This document shows, piece after piece, positions 8,678 through 16,758 of a DNA stretch of 64,000 bases. Position numbers and translations under genes: made by a program. Under the pieces are notes generated by a model that did not search any database, was not told the DNA's origin, and saw nothing but the letters and a program-made list of their open reading frames with translations. Positions within the stretch are counted from its first letter, which is position 1; the number at the start of each line of letters is the position of its first letter. The stretch lies in assembly GCF_006539565.1 (NCBI RefSeq), contig NZ_BJNG01000025.1, forward strand, positions 105,854-169,853, read 5' to 3'. The stretch comes from Pseudonocardia hydrocarbonoxydans (GTDB lineage Bacteria > Actinomycetota > Actinomycetes > Mycobacteriales > Pseudonocardiaceae).

Positions 8678-9667
8678 TCAGCGCTCCCCGGCCGCCGGGA
8701 CCATCGCCGGCGCCGTCGCCGCGGGCGCGGGATCCGCCGGGGCCAGCAACAGCGCCGTCCCGCCTGCCGCGGCGAGCACGAGCACCGCGGCCGCGGCCGG
8801 GACCACGCCGCGCCGCCGGGCCGGGCGGCGCCGGTGCCGGCCCCCGCCCGCGGGTGCCGCGTGCGACGGGGCCGCGGCGAGCGTGGCCGCCACGGCGGCG
8901 GCGGTGGGCCGGGCCGCGGGGTCGTCCAGCGTCATCGCGGTCAGCGCGCCCGCCAGGTCGGCGGGCAGGCCGTCGGGGACGAGCGGGCGGCGGTGCAGCC
9001 GGGCGGTGGCCGACTCGACGGCGCGCCCCGGGTACTCGCGCCGGCCGGTGAGCGCCTCCAGCAGCACCAGGCCGAGCGCGTAGACGTCGGCGGGTGGGCC
9101 GACGTGCTGGCCGCGGGCCTGCTCGGGGGCGAGGAACGCAGCCGTGCCGACGACCGTCCCCGCCTCGGTGGCGGCCGCACCGTCGAGGGCCTTCGCGATA
9201 CCGAAGTCGGCGAGGTGCGCGCGGCTGCCGTCGCCGAGCAGGACGTTCGCGGGCTTGACGTCGCGGTGCACGATCCCGCCCTGGTGGACGTGCGCGAGCG
9301 CGTCGGCGAGCTGCGCGCCGATCCTGCGGACCTCCGCCGGAGGCAGCGGCGCCCTCCCGATCCGCTCGGCCAGCGTCGGACCCTCCACCAGGTCGGTGAC
9401 GACGAACGGGCGCCCCGACTCGGTGCCGCCGTCGCGCAGGCCGACCAGGCCGGGGTGGTCCAGCCGCGACAGCGCGTCCATCTCCCGGCGCTGCTGGCGG
9501 CGGTCCTGCAGGGAGCCGCCGGGGTGGAAGAGCTTGACCGCGACCCGCACCCCGTCCCGCAGGTCGCGGCCCCGGCGCACCACGGCCGACGACCCGATCC
9601 CGATCACCGGCCCGAGCCGGTAGCGGCCCGCCACGAGCCGCCCCTCGGAGTCGTCGTCGCCGCCCAT
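8678..9667 (-). CDS. Serine/threonine protein kinase with short extracytoplasmic tail
   Basis: A Hanks-type kinase of 329 residues. Visible are a glycine loop (GIGSSAVVRRG), the ATP-binding Lys in VAVKLF, the catalytic loop HRDVKPANVLL near residue 135, DFGIAKAL, and the APEQARG activation segment end. One membrane helix near residues 290-310 (VLVLAAAGGTALLL) leaves only about 20 residues outside, so there are no PASTA repeats or sensor domain. ATG 9667 is used; GTG 9676 and ATG 9700 are in-frame alternatives. It runs towards the convergent two-component system, and no phosphatase gene is nearby. Substrates unknown. Confidence 0.88.
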   Translation of the reverse strand: MGGDDDSEGRLVAGRYRLGPVIGIGSSAVVRRGRDLRDGVRVAVKLFHPGGSLQDRRQQRREMDALSRLDHPGLVGLRDGGTESGRPFVVTDLVEGPTLAERIGRAPLPPAEVRRIGAQLADALAHVHQGGIVHRDVKPANVLLGDGSRAHLADFGIAKALDGAAATEAGTVVGTAAFLAPEQARGQHVGPPADVYALGLVLLEALTGRREYPGRAVESATARLHRRPLVPDGLPADLAGALTAMTLDDPAARPTAAAVAATLAAAPSHAAPAGGGRHRRRPARRRGVVPAAAAVLVLAAAGGTALLLAPADPAPAATAPAMVPAAGER

Positions 9668-9722
9668 CTCGTCCACGTTCCCCCGTTCGCGACGTTCCAT
9701 GCGCGCCGGACCCGCTCCCCAC

Positions 9723-9746
9723 CCCGCGAACCGGGGGATTCGCGGG
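9723..9746 (-). terminator. Hairpin after the molybdenum hydroxylase operon
   Basis: A perfect 8-bp inverted repeat (cccgcgaa and ttcgcggg) with an 8-base loop begins 4 bases past the stop codon of the FAD-subunit gene. There is no U-run, as is common in high-GC actinobacteria. It also lies in the short upstream region of the kinase gene. Confidence 0.45.
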
Positions 9747-9750
9747 TGGG

Positions 9751-10566
9751 TCAGGCTCCGGCGGCCGTCGTCAGGGCCCGCCGGGTGAGCACCCGGGCCA
9801 GGTGACGCCGGTAGTCGGCGGTGGCCGTCAGGTCCGCCGTGGGCTCGGTGCCCTCGGCGGCCAGAGCGGCGGCGTCGGCGATCGGCGCCCCGTCGGCCAG
9901 CGCGGCCTCGGTGGCCGCGGCCCGCAGCGGGGTGGGGCCCATGTTGACCAGCCCCACCCGCCCGTCGACGACGGCGACCGCGACGATCGCCCAGTCGTTG
10001 GCCCGCCGGGTGAACTTCTCGTACGCCCACCCCGCGGTGCCGGTGCGCGGCACCCGGACCTCGGTGATCAGCTCGTCGGGCTCCTTCACCGAGGAGAAGA
10101 CCCCGGTGTAGAACTCGGTGATCGGCACCGACCGCTCGCCCCGCGGCGAGCGCAGCACGACGGTGCCGCCCAGGGCCAGGACCGCGGCCGGCAGGTCCGA
10201 CGCCGGGTCGGCGTGGGCCAGCGACCCGCCCAGCGTGCCGCGGTGCCGGATCTGCGGGTCGCCGACGGTGCGCGCGACGGCCGCCAGCAGCGGCGCCTCC
10301 GCCTGCACGACCTCCGAGGACTCGACGGTGCGGTGCCGCGTGCCCGCCCCGACCACCAGCTCGTCGCCGTCGACGCGGACGTGGTCGAGCTCGGCGAGCC
10401 TGCCGATGTCGATCACCAGCTCGGGGGCGGCGAGGCGCAGCTTCATGACCGGCAGGATCGAGTGCCCACCGGCCAGGACGGTGGCGTCCTCGCCGTGCTC
10501 GGCGAGCAGCGCGAGCGCGCCGTCGAGGGTGTCCGGACGCTCGTAGGCGAAACCGACGGGGATCAT
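9751..10566 (-). CDS. Molybdenum hydroxylase FAD-binding medium subunit (CoxM/CutM-like)
   Basis: A 271-residue FAD subunit of the xanthine dehydrogenase/CO dehydrogenase family, which passes electrons from the iron-sulfur subunit to the acceptor. The two FAD loops are present: [13 protein letters not shown] near residues 32-44 and [14 protein letters not shown] near 110. Last gene of the operon L-S-M, overlapping the small-subunit stop by 4 bases (ATGA). In carboxydotrophs the order is usually M-S-L; here it is reversed. Confidence 0.92.
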   Translation of the reverse strand: MIPVGFAYERPDTLDGALALLAEHGEDATVLAGGHSILPVMKLRLAAPELVIDIGRLAELDHVRVDGDELVVGAGTRHRTVESSEVVQAEAPLLAAVARTVGDPQIRHRGTLGGSLAHADPASDLPAAVLALGGTVVLRSPRGERSVPITEFYTGVFSSVKEPDELITEVRVPRTGTAGWAYEKFTRRANDWAIVAVAVVDGRVGLVNMGPTPLRAAATEAALADGAPIADAAALAAEGTEPTADLTATADYRRHLARVLTRRALTTAAGA

Positions 10567-11114
10567 GCGCCACTCCCGGTGGAGAAGCCGGGCGCGACCT
10601 CGACACCACCGGAGGGCGCCTCCGTGGCGTGCCCCCCGCCGATGACGGCGTCGGGGTCCTGACCGCTCGCGGCCAGCACCGCCCGGACGATGTTGTGGTA
10701 GCCGGTGCACCGGCAGAGGTTGCCCTCGAGGCCCTCGCGGACCTCCCGCTCGGTGGGCCTCGGCGTCTCCCGCAGCAGCGAGACCGCGGCCATCACCATG
10801 CCGGGCGTGCAGAACCCGCACTGCAGGCCGTGCTCGGTGCGGAACGCCTCGGCCACCGGGTGCAGGTCCTCGGGCGAGGCCGAGAGGCCCTCCATCGTCT
10901 GCACGGTCGCGTCGTCGGCCTGCACGGCGAGCATGGTGCAGGACTTCACCGACTCCCCGTCGACGAGCACGGTGCACGCACCGCAGGAGGTGGTGTCGCA
11001 CCCGACGTTGGTGGCCTTGAGCCCGAGGGTGTCGCGCAGGTAGTGGGCGAGCAGCAACCGCGGCTCGACGTCGGCGCTCGTGTCGTCGCCGTTGACCGTC
11101 ATCCGGACCTTCAC
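10563..11114 (-). CDS. Molybdenum hydroxylase [2Fe-2S] small subunit (CoxS-like)
   Basis: A 183-residue protein carrying two [2Fe-2S] clusters. The plant-ferredoxin set is [16 protein letters not shown], and the second set is CGFCTPGMV followed by [12 protein letters not shown]. The GTG at 11114 forms a GTGA overlap with the large-subunit stop; ATG 11102 is a later alternative. The last 25 residues past the cluster domain are a Gly/Ala/Pro-rich tail not needed for the fold. It relays electrons from the molybdenum site to FAD. Confidence 0.93.
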   Translation of the reverse strand: MKVRMTVNGDDTSADVEPRLLLAHYLRDTLGLKATNVGCDTTSCGACTVLVDGESVKSCTMLAVQADDATVQTMEGLSASPEDLHPVAEAFRTEHGLQCGFCTPGMVMAAVSLLRETPRPTEREVREGLEGNLCRCTGYHNIVRAVLAASGQDPDAVIGGGHATEAPSGGVEVAPGFSTGSGA

Positions 11115-13375
11115 TTGTCGCCCTCCGATGCAGCGGCGTTGATGGCCTCCCAGACCCGCAGGGGGCTGGTCGGCATGTCGATGTGGCGGACGCCCAGGTG
11201 CGCGACGGCGTCGACCACCGCGCTCTGCACGGCGGGCGTGGCGCCGATGGTGCCCGCCTCCCCGATCCCCTTGACGCCCAGCGGGTTGAGGTGGGTCGGC
11301 GTGGCCATGTCGAGCAGGGTGAAGCTGGGCAGCTCGGCCGCGGACGGGAACGCGTAGTCGGCGAAGGTGGCCGTGAGCGGGTTGCCGTCGGCGTCGAACA
11401 CGACCTCCTCCAGCAGGGCCTGCGAGATGCCCTGGGCGATCCCGCCGTGGCGCTGGCCCTCGCACAGCAGGGGGTTGAGCACCGGCCCGGCGTCGTCGAC
11501 GGTGACGATCCGGTCGACGACCGCCTTGCCCGACTCCACGTCGACCTCGACGACGGCGACGTGCGCGCCGAACGGGAAGGTCGGCGCCCCGCTGTCGAAG
11601 TTCGAGTCGACCTGCAGCCGCTCCTTCTCGGCCAGCGCCGCGAGCGTGACGCCCTGGCCGGTGCCGCGGACGTTCACCGAGCCGTCGACGACCTCGAGGT
11701 CGTCGACGTTGGCCTCCAGTACGTCGGCCGCGCGCTGCTTCGCCAGCTCGACGAGCTCGCCCGCCGCCTGGTGGACGGCGACGCCGCCGGTCTGCAGGCT
11801 GCGCGAGCCCATCGTGCCGCTGCCGCGGGGGATGAGGTCGGTGTCGCCGTGCAGCACGGTGATCCTGTCGATGCCGATGCCGAGGTGCTCGGACGCGAGC
11901 ATCGCCCACGCGGTGGCGTGGCCCTGGCCGTGCGGCGAGGTGCCGGTGAGCACGGTGACGGTGCCGTCGGGGTGCACCTCGACCGAGGCGTCCTCGCTGA
12001 ACGCCCCGCCGCCGGTGATCTCGACGAACACCGAGACGCCGATGCCCAGCTGCACGACCTCGCCCGCGTCGCGGCGCCGTTGCTGCTCGGCGCGCAGCCC
12101 GGTGTAGCCCGCGGCGTCGAGCACCGCGTCGAGCGCCTTCTCGTACTCGCCGCTGTCGTAGGGAGCGCCGCCCTTGGTCTTGAGCGGGAACTGCTCGGGG
12201 CGGAGCAGGTTGCGGCGGCGGACCTCGGCCGGGTCCATGCCGATCTCGGCGGCGAACAGGTCCATCGAGCGCTCGATGGCCGCGGTGGCCTCGGGGCGCC
12301 CGGCGCCCCGGTAGGCCGCCGTCGAGGTGGTGGTGGTGACCAGCACGCGGGCCCGCGACTCCACCTTCGGGATGTCGTAGACGCCCGGGGCCATCATCCG
12401 CGTGAACATCGGCAGGACGGCCCCCAGGCGCGGGTACGCGCCCGCGTCGGCGAGGACGTCGAGGCGGTAGGCGAGGACCTTGCCGTCGCGGTTGCCGCCG
12501 ATCGTGACCGTCTGCAGCTGCGCGCGGCCCTGGACCATCCCGGTCATGTTCTCCGAGCGGGTCTCGTTCCAGCGCACGGGACGCCCGGTGTGCTTCGCGA
12601 GCCAGCCGACGAGCGCGAACTCGGGGTCGGCGCCGATCTTCGCGCCGAACCCGCCGCCCACGTCGGGGGTGATCACGTGCACCTGCGCGGCGTCGACGCC
12701 GAGCCAGCCGGCGACCTCGTCGCGGGCGCTCTGGGCGGCCTGGGTCGAGCACCAGAGCGTGAGCCGCCCGTCCTCGCCCCAGACGGCGCTGGCCGCGCGG
12801 GTCTCCAGCGACGCCGCGGCGAGGCGCTGGTTGACGATCTCCTTCGTGACGACGACCTCGCAGTCGTCGAACAGGTGCTCGTCGAACTCGTCCTTGAGCC
12901 CGAAGCCGTTGGAGGTGTTGGTGCCGACTTCCTCGAACAGCAGCACCTCGTCCGAGGCGGCCGCCTTGAGGTCGATCACCGCGGGGAGCGGGTCGTAGTC
13001 GATCTCGACGAGATCGGCGGCGTCCTGGCCCTGGTAGGCCTCCTCGGTGAGGACGGCCACGACCGGCTCCCCGACGAAGCGGACCTTGTCGGTCGGCAGC
13101 CAGGACCGGACCATGCCCTTGTTCGCGCCGCCGAACAGCAACGCCGGGGCGAGGTCGATCTCCGCGCCGGTGATCACCGCGACGACGCCGGGCGCCGAGC
13201 GGGCCTCCTCGACGTCGATCGCCGTGATGCGGGCGTGGGCCAGTGGGGACCGGACGAGGGTCAGGTGCAGCGCACCGGTGAGCCGCTCGTCGGTCAGGTC
13301 GTCGGTGTAGGTGGCACCCCGCGAGAGGAACAGGGGGTCCTCTCTGCGGACCACGCGCGTGCCCATGATGCTCAT
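11111..13375 (-). CDS. Molybdenum hydroxylase large subunit, form II CoxL-like
   Basis: A 754-residue molybdopterin-cytosine-dinucleotide-binding subunit. The active-site loop near residue 355 reads AYRGAGR, the hallmark of form II ('putative') CO dehydrogenases, not the AYxCSFR loop of true form I enzymes that carries the Cu-binding cysteine. The catalytic glutamate region KGIGEAGT lies near residue 705. CO oxidation is therefore doubtful; aldehydes, purines or other N-heterocycles are possible substrates. First gene of the L-S-M operon, with TAGGGT 7 bases upstream suggesting a leaderless message. Maturation genes of the CoxD/E/F type occur 33 kb away at 46.7-49.9 kb. Confidence 0.92.
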   Translation of the reverse strand: MSIMGTRVVRREDPLFLSRGATYTDDLTDERLTGALHLTLVRSPLAHARITAIDVEEARSAPGVVAVITGAEIDLAPALLFGGANKGMVRSWLPTDKVRFVGEPVVAVLTEEAYQGQDAADLVEIDYDPLPAVIDLKAAASDEVLLFEEVGTNTSNGFGLKDEFDEHLFDDCEVVVTKEIVNQRLAAASLETRAASAVWGEDGRLTLWCSTQAAQSARDEVAGWLGVDAAQVHVITPDVGGGFGAKIGADPEFALVGWLAKHTGRPVRWNETRSENMTGMVQGRAQLQTVTIGGNRDGKVLAYRLDVLADAGAYPRLGAVLPMFTRMMAPGVYDIPKVESRARVLVTTTTSTAAYRGAGRPEATAAIERSMDLFAAEIGMDPAEVRRRNLLRPEQFPLKTKGGAPYDSGEYEKALDAVLDAAGYTGLRAEQQRRRDAGEVVQLGIGVSVFVEITGGGAFSEDASVEVHPDGTVTVLTGTSPHGQGHATAWAMLASEHLGIGIDRITVLHGDTDLIPRGSGTMGSRSLQTGGVAVHQAAGELVELAKQRAADVLEANVDDLEVVDGSVNVRGTGQGVTLAALAEKERLQVDSNFDSGAPTFPFGAHVAVVEVDVESGKAVVDRIVTVDDAGPVLNPLLCEGQRHGGIAQGISQALLEEVVFDADGNPLTATFADYAFPSAAELPSFTLLDMATPTHLNPLGVKGIGEAGTIGATPAVQSAVVDAVAHLGVRHIDMPTSPLRVWEAINAAASEGDK

Positions 13376-13382
13376 TCGGGCG

Positions 13383-13388
13383 ACCCTA
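13383..13388 (-). promoter_or_regulatory. Likely -10 element (TAGGGT) before the large-subunit gene
   Basis: On the minus strand TAGGGT lies 7 bases before the ATG at 13375 and no ribosome site is visible, which fits a leaderless operon message. Only 45 bases separate this gene from the end of thiD. Confidence 0.45.
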
Positions 13389-13420
13389 GCCGCAGATGTG
13401 ACGCTCCGCCGTGCGTCGGC

Positions 13421-14269
13421 TCATCCCTCGTCCCACCACCGCCGCACGGCCCACAGCGGCGACACCGGCCCGTGCCCGGCACCCAGCGGGTAGGCGTGCC
13501 GGACGGCCTCGGTGATGTAGCGCCGCCCGAAGGCGACGGCGGCGGGCACGTCGAGCCCGCGGGCGAGCCCGGACGCGATCGCCGAGGCCATGTTGTCGCC
13601 GCCGCCGTGCGTGTGGCCGGTGTCGAAGCGGGGCCCGGGCAGCTCGGTGAAGGTGTGCCCGTCGTAGAGCAGGTCGACGCAGATGTCGGTGTCCTCGGCC
13701 AGGTGTCCGCCCTTGACCAGCACATACCGGGGGCCGAGCGCGTGCAGCGTCTTCGCCGCGTCGTACTGGCCCGCGCGGTCGTGCACCTCGACGCCGACCA
13801 GCAGCCGCACCTCGTCGAGGTTGGGGGTGACGAGGGTGGCGCGCGGGAACAGCAGGTCGCGGAAGGCGTCGAGCGCGTCGTCGGCGAGCAGCGGGTCGCC
13901 GTGCATCGACGCCGCCACCGGGTCGACGACGAACGGGGTGCGCCCGCCGGCACCGATCCCGGCGCGGTCGCACGCCTCCACGATCGCCTCGATCGTCGGG
14001 CGCCCGGCGAGCATGCCGGTCTTCGCGGCGTCCAGGCCGATGTCGCCGGCGACGGACCCGATCTGCGCCGCGACCGTCTCCGGCGGGAGCACGTGCACCC
14101 CGCTGACGCCGAGCGTGTTCTGCACCGTCACCGCCGTGACGGCGACGCACCCGTGCACCCCGCAGGCGGCCATCGCCCGCAGGTCGGCCGCGACCCCGGC
14201 GCCCCCGCCCGAGTCGGTGCCGGCGATCGTGAGCACACGCGGTGGGGTCACGCCCACGGTCGGTTCCAT
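13421..14269 (-). CDS. thiD: Hydroxymethylpyrimidine/phosphomethylpyrimidine kinase
   Basis: A 282-residue ribokinase-fold enzyme that phosphorylates HMP and HMP-P to HMP-PP for thiamine synthesis. It shows the N-terminal [15 protein letters not shown] motif, the VTAVTVQNT segment, PNLDEV, VKGGHL, and the C-terminal anion-hole motif GGGDNMASA (GTGD-type, with N replacing the usual catalytic C or T neighbours). An AGGAGG ribosome site precedes the ATG, and a TPP riboswitch lies immediately upstream. Monocistronic as far as visible; the next gene is the convergently unrelated hydroxylase operon read in the same direction. Confidence 0.93.
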   Translation of the reverse strand: MEPTVGVTPPRVLTIAGTDSGGGAGVAADLRAMAACGVHGCVAVTAVTVQNTLGVSGVHVLPPETVAAQIGSVAGDIGLDAAKTGMLAGRPTIEAIVEACDRAGIGAGGRTPFVVDPVAASMHGDPLLADDALDAFRDLLFPRATLVTPNLDEVRLLVGVEVHDRAGQYDAAKTLHALGPRYVLVKGGHLAEDTDICVDLLYDGHTFTELPGPRFDTGHTHGGGDNMASAIASGLARGLDVPAAVAFGRRYITEAVRHAYPLGAGHGPVSPLWAVRRWWDEG

Positions 14270-14278
14270 CGTCTCCTC

Positions 14279-14358
14279 CTGCAGCCGGCATTACCCGGTC
14301 TGGTTCGACGGTCGGCGGCACCCTCCGCCCTCTCAGCCCGCTGCCCGGCGAGCTCCCG
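14279..14358 (-). promoter_or_regulatory. TPP riboswitch (thi box) upstream of thiD
   Basis: Read on the minus strand the leader has the TPP aptamer blocks in order: ACGGGAGC, GGGCTGAGAGG, GACCGTCGAACC and CCGGGTAATGCCGG, then the AGGAGG ribosome site of thiD within 15 bases. That closeness suggests control of translation initiation by sequestering the ribosome site. The GAACCAGA segment departs from the usual GAACCTGA. Confidence 0.9.
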
Positions 14359-14416
14359 TGTGATCTCGACCGTAACCCGCCCGGCGTGTCGCGGGGAAGG
14401 CGTGTTCCATGGGGCC

Positions 14417-14854
14417 ATGCCGCTTGAAGGAGAGCACGAGCTCAGCCCCACGGGCTGGGTCCGCGACCAGACCCTGAAGATCCTCGAGACCGGGACGACC
14501 GACAGCGTCGACATCAAGGGACGCCCGGTCATCCTGCTGACGACCCGCGGGGCGAAGTCCGGGAAGCTGCGCAAGGTCCCGCTGATGCGGGTGGAGCACG
14601 ACGGTGAGTACGCGATCGTCGCGTCGCTGGGCGGGGCGCCCAAGCACCCCGTCTGGTACTTCAACGTGCAGGCCGAGCCGCACGTCGAGCTGCAGGACGG
14701 CACCGTGACGAAGGACTACGACGCCCGCGAGGTCACCGGCGAGGAGAAGGCGATCTGGTGGAAGCGTGCCGTCGCCACCTTCGCCGACTACGCCGACTAC
14801 CAGGCCAAGACCGACCGCGAGATCCCCGTCTTCGTGCTGACCCCCCGCACCTGA
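14417..14854 (+). CDS. F420-dependent (deazaflavin) nitroreductase/quinone reductase family protein
   Basis: A 145-residue protein of the Ddn/FDOR-A family, split beta-barrel flavin-like fold. Family signature [19 protein letters not shown] (residues 36-54) binds the F420 phosphate; [15 protein letters not shown] and the C-terminal PVFVLTPR follow. Such proteins use reduced F420 to reduce quinones or nitro compounds, often at the membrane. ATG 14417 is chosen from the family N-terminus (a helix before the signature). It is divergent from thiD and alone in its unit. Confidence 0.88.
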   Translation: MPLEGEHELSPTGWVRDQTLKILETGTTDSVDIKGRPVILLTTRGAKSGKLRKVPLMRVEHDGEYAIVASLGGAPKHPVWYFNVQAEPHVELQDGTVTKDYDAREVTGEEKAIWWKRAVATFADYADYQAKTDREIPVFVLTPRT

Positions 14855-14877
14855 CACCCCTACCGGGCGCCGGCATG

Positions 14878-14932
14878 CCGGTTCCGTACGCCACGCACCG
14901 ACCGCGACCGGTGCGCGGGGGCACGGAACCGG
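14878..14932. terminator. Bidirectional hairpin between the F420 reductase and def genes
   Basis: A 10-bp outer stem (ccggttccgt with acggaaccgg) encloses an inner 7-bp stem (cgcaccg with cggtgcg). It fills the 100-base gap between two convergent genes, so it can end transcription from either side. No T-run is present. Confidence 0.6.
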
Positions 14933-14954
14933 TGTGCGGACCCCGGGTACGCCC

Positions 14955-15527
14955 TCAGACGTCCTCGGCCTGCTGCTCCGACGGGTCCCAGGACAGCCCC
15001 GGCACGCCCCAGCCGAGCTGCCTGAGCGTCTTTTTGGCGGCGCGGGCGTTGCGCCCCACGAGCCGGTCGACGTAGATGACGCCGTCGAGGTGGTCGACCT
15101 CGTGCTGCAGGCAGCGCGCCAGGAACCCGCGACCCTCGACCTCGACCGGAGCACCGTCCAGGTCGGACCCGGTGACCTTCGCCCACTCCGCGCGCCCGGT
15201 CGGGAACGCCTCGCCGGGCACCGAGAGGCAGCCCTCCTCGTCCTCCTCGGGATCGGGCATCCCCTCCGGCCGCGGCAAGGACTCCAGCACCGGGTTGACG
15301 ACGACGCCGCGTACGCGCGAACGGGTGACCTCGTCGGGGCAGTCGTAGACGAACACCCGCAGCCCGACGCCGATCTGGTTCGCCGCCAGCCCCACGCCCT
15401 CGGCCGCGGCCATGGTGTCGAACATGTCCGCGACCAGGGATTTCAGGCCCTCGTCGAACGTCTCGACGGGGGCGGTGGGGGCGTGCAGGACGGGATCACC
15501 GATGATGCGGATCGCTCGGACGGCCAC
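14955..15527 (-). CDS. def: Peptide deformylase
   Basis: A 190-residue metalloenzyme that removes the formyl group from nascent N-termini. All three catalytic motifs are intact: [10 protein letters not shown] near residues 44-53, EGCLSVPGE near 96 and QHEVDHLDG near 138, giving the Cys-His-His metal site and catalytic Glu. The GTG start has TAGGCT 8 bases upstream and no Shine-Dalgarno. It is divergent from the DUF3263 gene, as in M. tuberculosis (Rv0429c/Rv0430). An acidic C-terminal tail follows the fold. Confidence 0.95.
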   Translation of the reverse strand: MAVRAIRIIGDPVLHAPTAPVETFDEGLKSLVADMFDTMAAAEGVGLAANQIGVGLRVFVYDCPDEVTRSRVRGVVVNPVLESLPRPEGMPDPEEDEEGCLSVPGEAFPTGRAEWAKVTGSDLDGAPVEVEGRGFLARCLQHEVDHLDGVIYVDRLVGRNARAAKKTLRQLGWGVPGLSWDPSEQQAEDV

Positions 15528-15535
15528 GGGTCGGG

Positions 15536-15541
15536 AGCCTA
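15536..15541 (-). promoter_or_regulatory. Likely -10 element (TAGGCT) of def
   Basis: On the minus strand TAGGCT lies 8 bases before the GTG at 15527, consistent with a leaderless transcript. Confidence 0.4.
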
Positions 15542-15667
15542 CCGACGGACCCGATCGTCACCCGTCGGGCGGCGCGTCCCTGACCCGGTCCCGTCGGTGT
15601 CCCGTGGTTGAATGGCCGCCTGAATGACACACGTGTCATTCGATCGAGTGAGGCCGCGAGGAGCGTG

Positions 15668-15973
15668 ATGGAGTCCGCCACCGAAGCCAGTGGGGTGCCC
15701 GCCACGGGCAGTTCCGCCCGTGTCCTGGGCCGCCGGGAGCGCGAGATCCTCGCCTTCGAGGGGCAGTGGTGGAAGTACGCGGGAGCCAAGGAACAGGCGA
15801 TCCGCGAGCTGTTCGACATGTCCGCCACCCGCTACTACCAGGTGCTCAACGCGCTGGTCGACAAGCCGGAGGCGCTGGCCGCCGACCCGCTGCTCGTCAA
15901 GCGCCTGCGCAGGCTGCGGCAGAGCCGCCAGCGCACCCGTGCGGCGCGTCGGCTGGGCATCGAGCCCTGGTGA
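15668..15973 (+). CDS. DUF3263 domain protein
   Basis: A 101-residue basic protein. The core REREILAFEGQWWKYAGAKEQAIRELF, followed by SATRYYQVLNALVD, is the DUF3263 signature and looks like a helix-turn-helix (sigma-like) fold. The ATG at 15668 follows a GAGGAG ribosome site; upstream in-frame starts lack one. It lies between divergent def and a LytR_C gene, the arrangement of Rv0429c-Rv0430-Rv0431. Function is not established; DNA binding is an inference from the helical, arginine-rich C-terminus. Confidence 0.9.
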   Translation: MESATEASGVPATGSSARVLGRREREILAFEGQWWKYAGAKEQAIRELFDMSATRYYQVLNALVDKPEALAADPLLVKRLRRLRQSRQRTRAARRLGIEPW

Positions 15974-16022
15974 GGACACCATGATCCTCCGCACCCCCTA
16001 GATCCGACATCGGAGGACGCCC

Positions 16023-16754
16023 GTGACCGCACCCGCCCCGTCCGGGGGCCCGTCGCCCCTGCGGATCGGCGGTCTCGCCCTGCTCGGGGTGGGAGCCGTC
16101 GCCGGCATCATCGGGATCGCCACCCTCGCCACCGGTGGCGCCGACGGCGGTTCGTCCGCCGCTCCGGCCACGAGCGTCACCGCCGCCCCCGGCGACGGTT
16201 TCACGCCCACCGACGGCGCGACGCCGCCGGGCGGGGTCGCGCCCACCAACGGCATCGCCCCGGGTGAGGGCACCGCGCCCGGCGACGGCACGGCACCGGG
16301 TGGCGGCACGGCCCCCGGCGGCGACGGCGGCGTGCCGGTGCCCTCCTTCGGGCCCAACCCCACGGGCGGGTTCGCCGCCCCCGGTCCGGGCGGCACCGGC
16401 GACACGGGAGGGTCGGGCGCGGCGTCCGGCGGCGGGTCGGCGGGCGCCTCCGGCGGCGGCGCCGAGAACGTCCGCATGCCCCTGCGCGTCTACAACAACA
16501 GCACCATCCCCGGCCTCGCGGCCCGCGGTGCGGCCGACTTCGAGTCGGCGGGCTGGACCGTCACCGACACCGGCGGCTACAACGGCCTCATCCCCACCTC
16601 CACGGTCTACTACCGCGAGGGCACCGCGGAGCGCGACGCCGCGGAGTTCCTGGGCAGCGCGTTCGGCATGCGCGTCGAGCCCCGGTTCGAGGGGATCAAG
16701 GACGCCAGCGACGGCGTCATCGTCATCCTGACCCGCGACTACCAGGGCGCCTGA
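16023..16754 (+). CDS. LytR C-terminal domain membrane protein (VirR/Rv0431-like)
   Basis: A 243-residue protein with one N-terminal membrane helix (residues 15-37), a low-complexity Gly/Pro/Thr linker (about 40-150) built of APGxGT-like repeats, and a C-terminal LytR_C domain starting at MPLRVYNNSTIPGLAARGA. The topology places the domain outside the cell. In mycobacteria the syntenic protein VirR affects envelope integrity and vesicle release; whether that holds here is inference. GTG start preceded by GGAGG. It ends 4 bases from the convergent ATPase gene. Confidence 0.88.
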   Translation: MTAPAPSGGPSPLRIGGLALLGVGAVAGIIGIATLATGGADGGSSAAPATSVTAAPGDGFTPTDGATPPGGVAPTNGIAPGEGTAPGDGTAPGGGTAPGGDGGVPVPSFGPNPTGGFAAPGPGGTGDTGGSGAASGGGSAGASGGGAENVRMPLRVYNNSTIPGLAARGAADFESAGWTVTDTGGYNGLIPTSTVYYREGTAERDAAEFLGSAFGMRVEPRFEGIKDASDGVIVILTRDYQGA

Positions 16755-16758
16755 CCCG

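Noticed and set aside
11111..13375. True (form I) CO dehydrogenase
   Set aside because: The active-site loop reads AYRGAGR and lacks the cysteine of the form I AYxCSFR motif.
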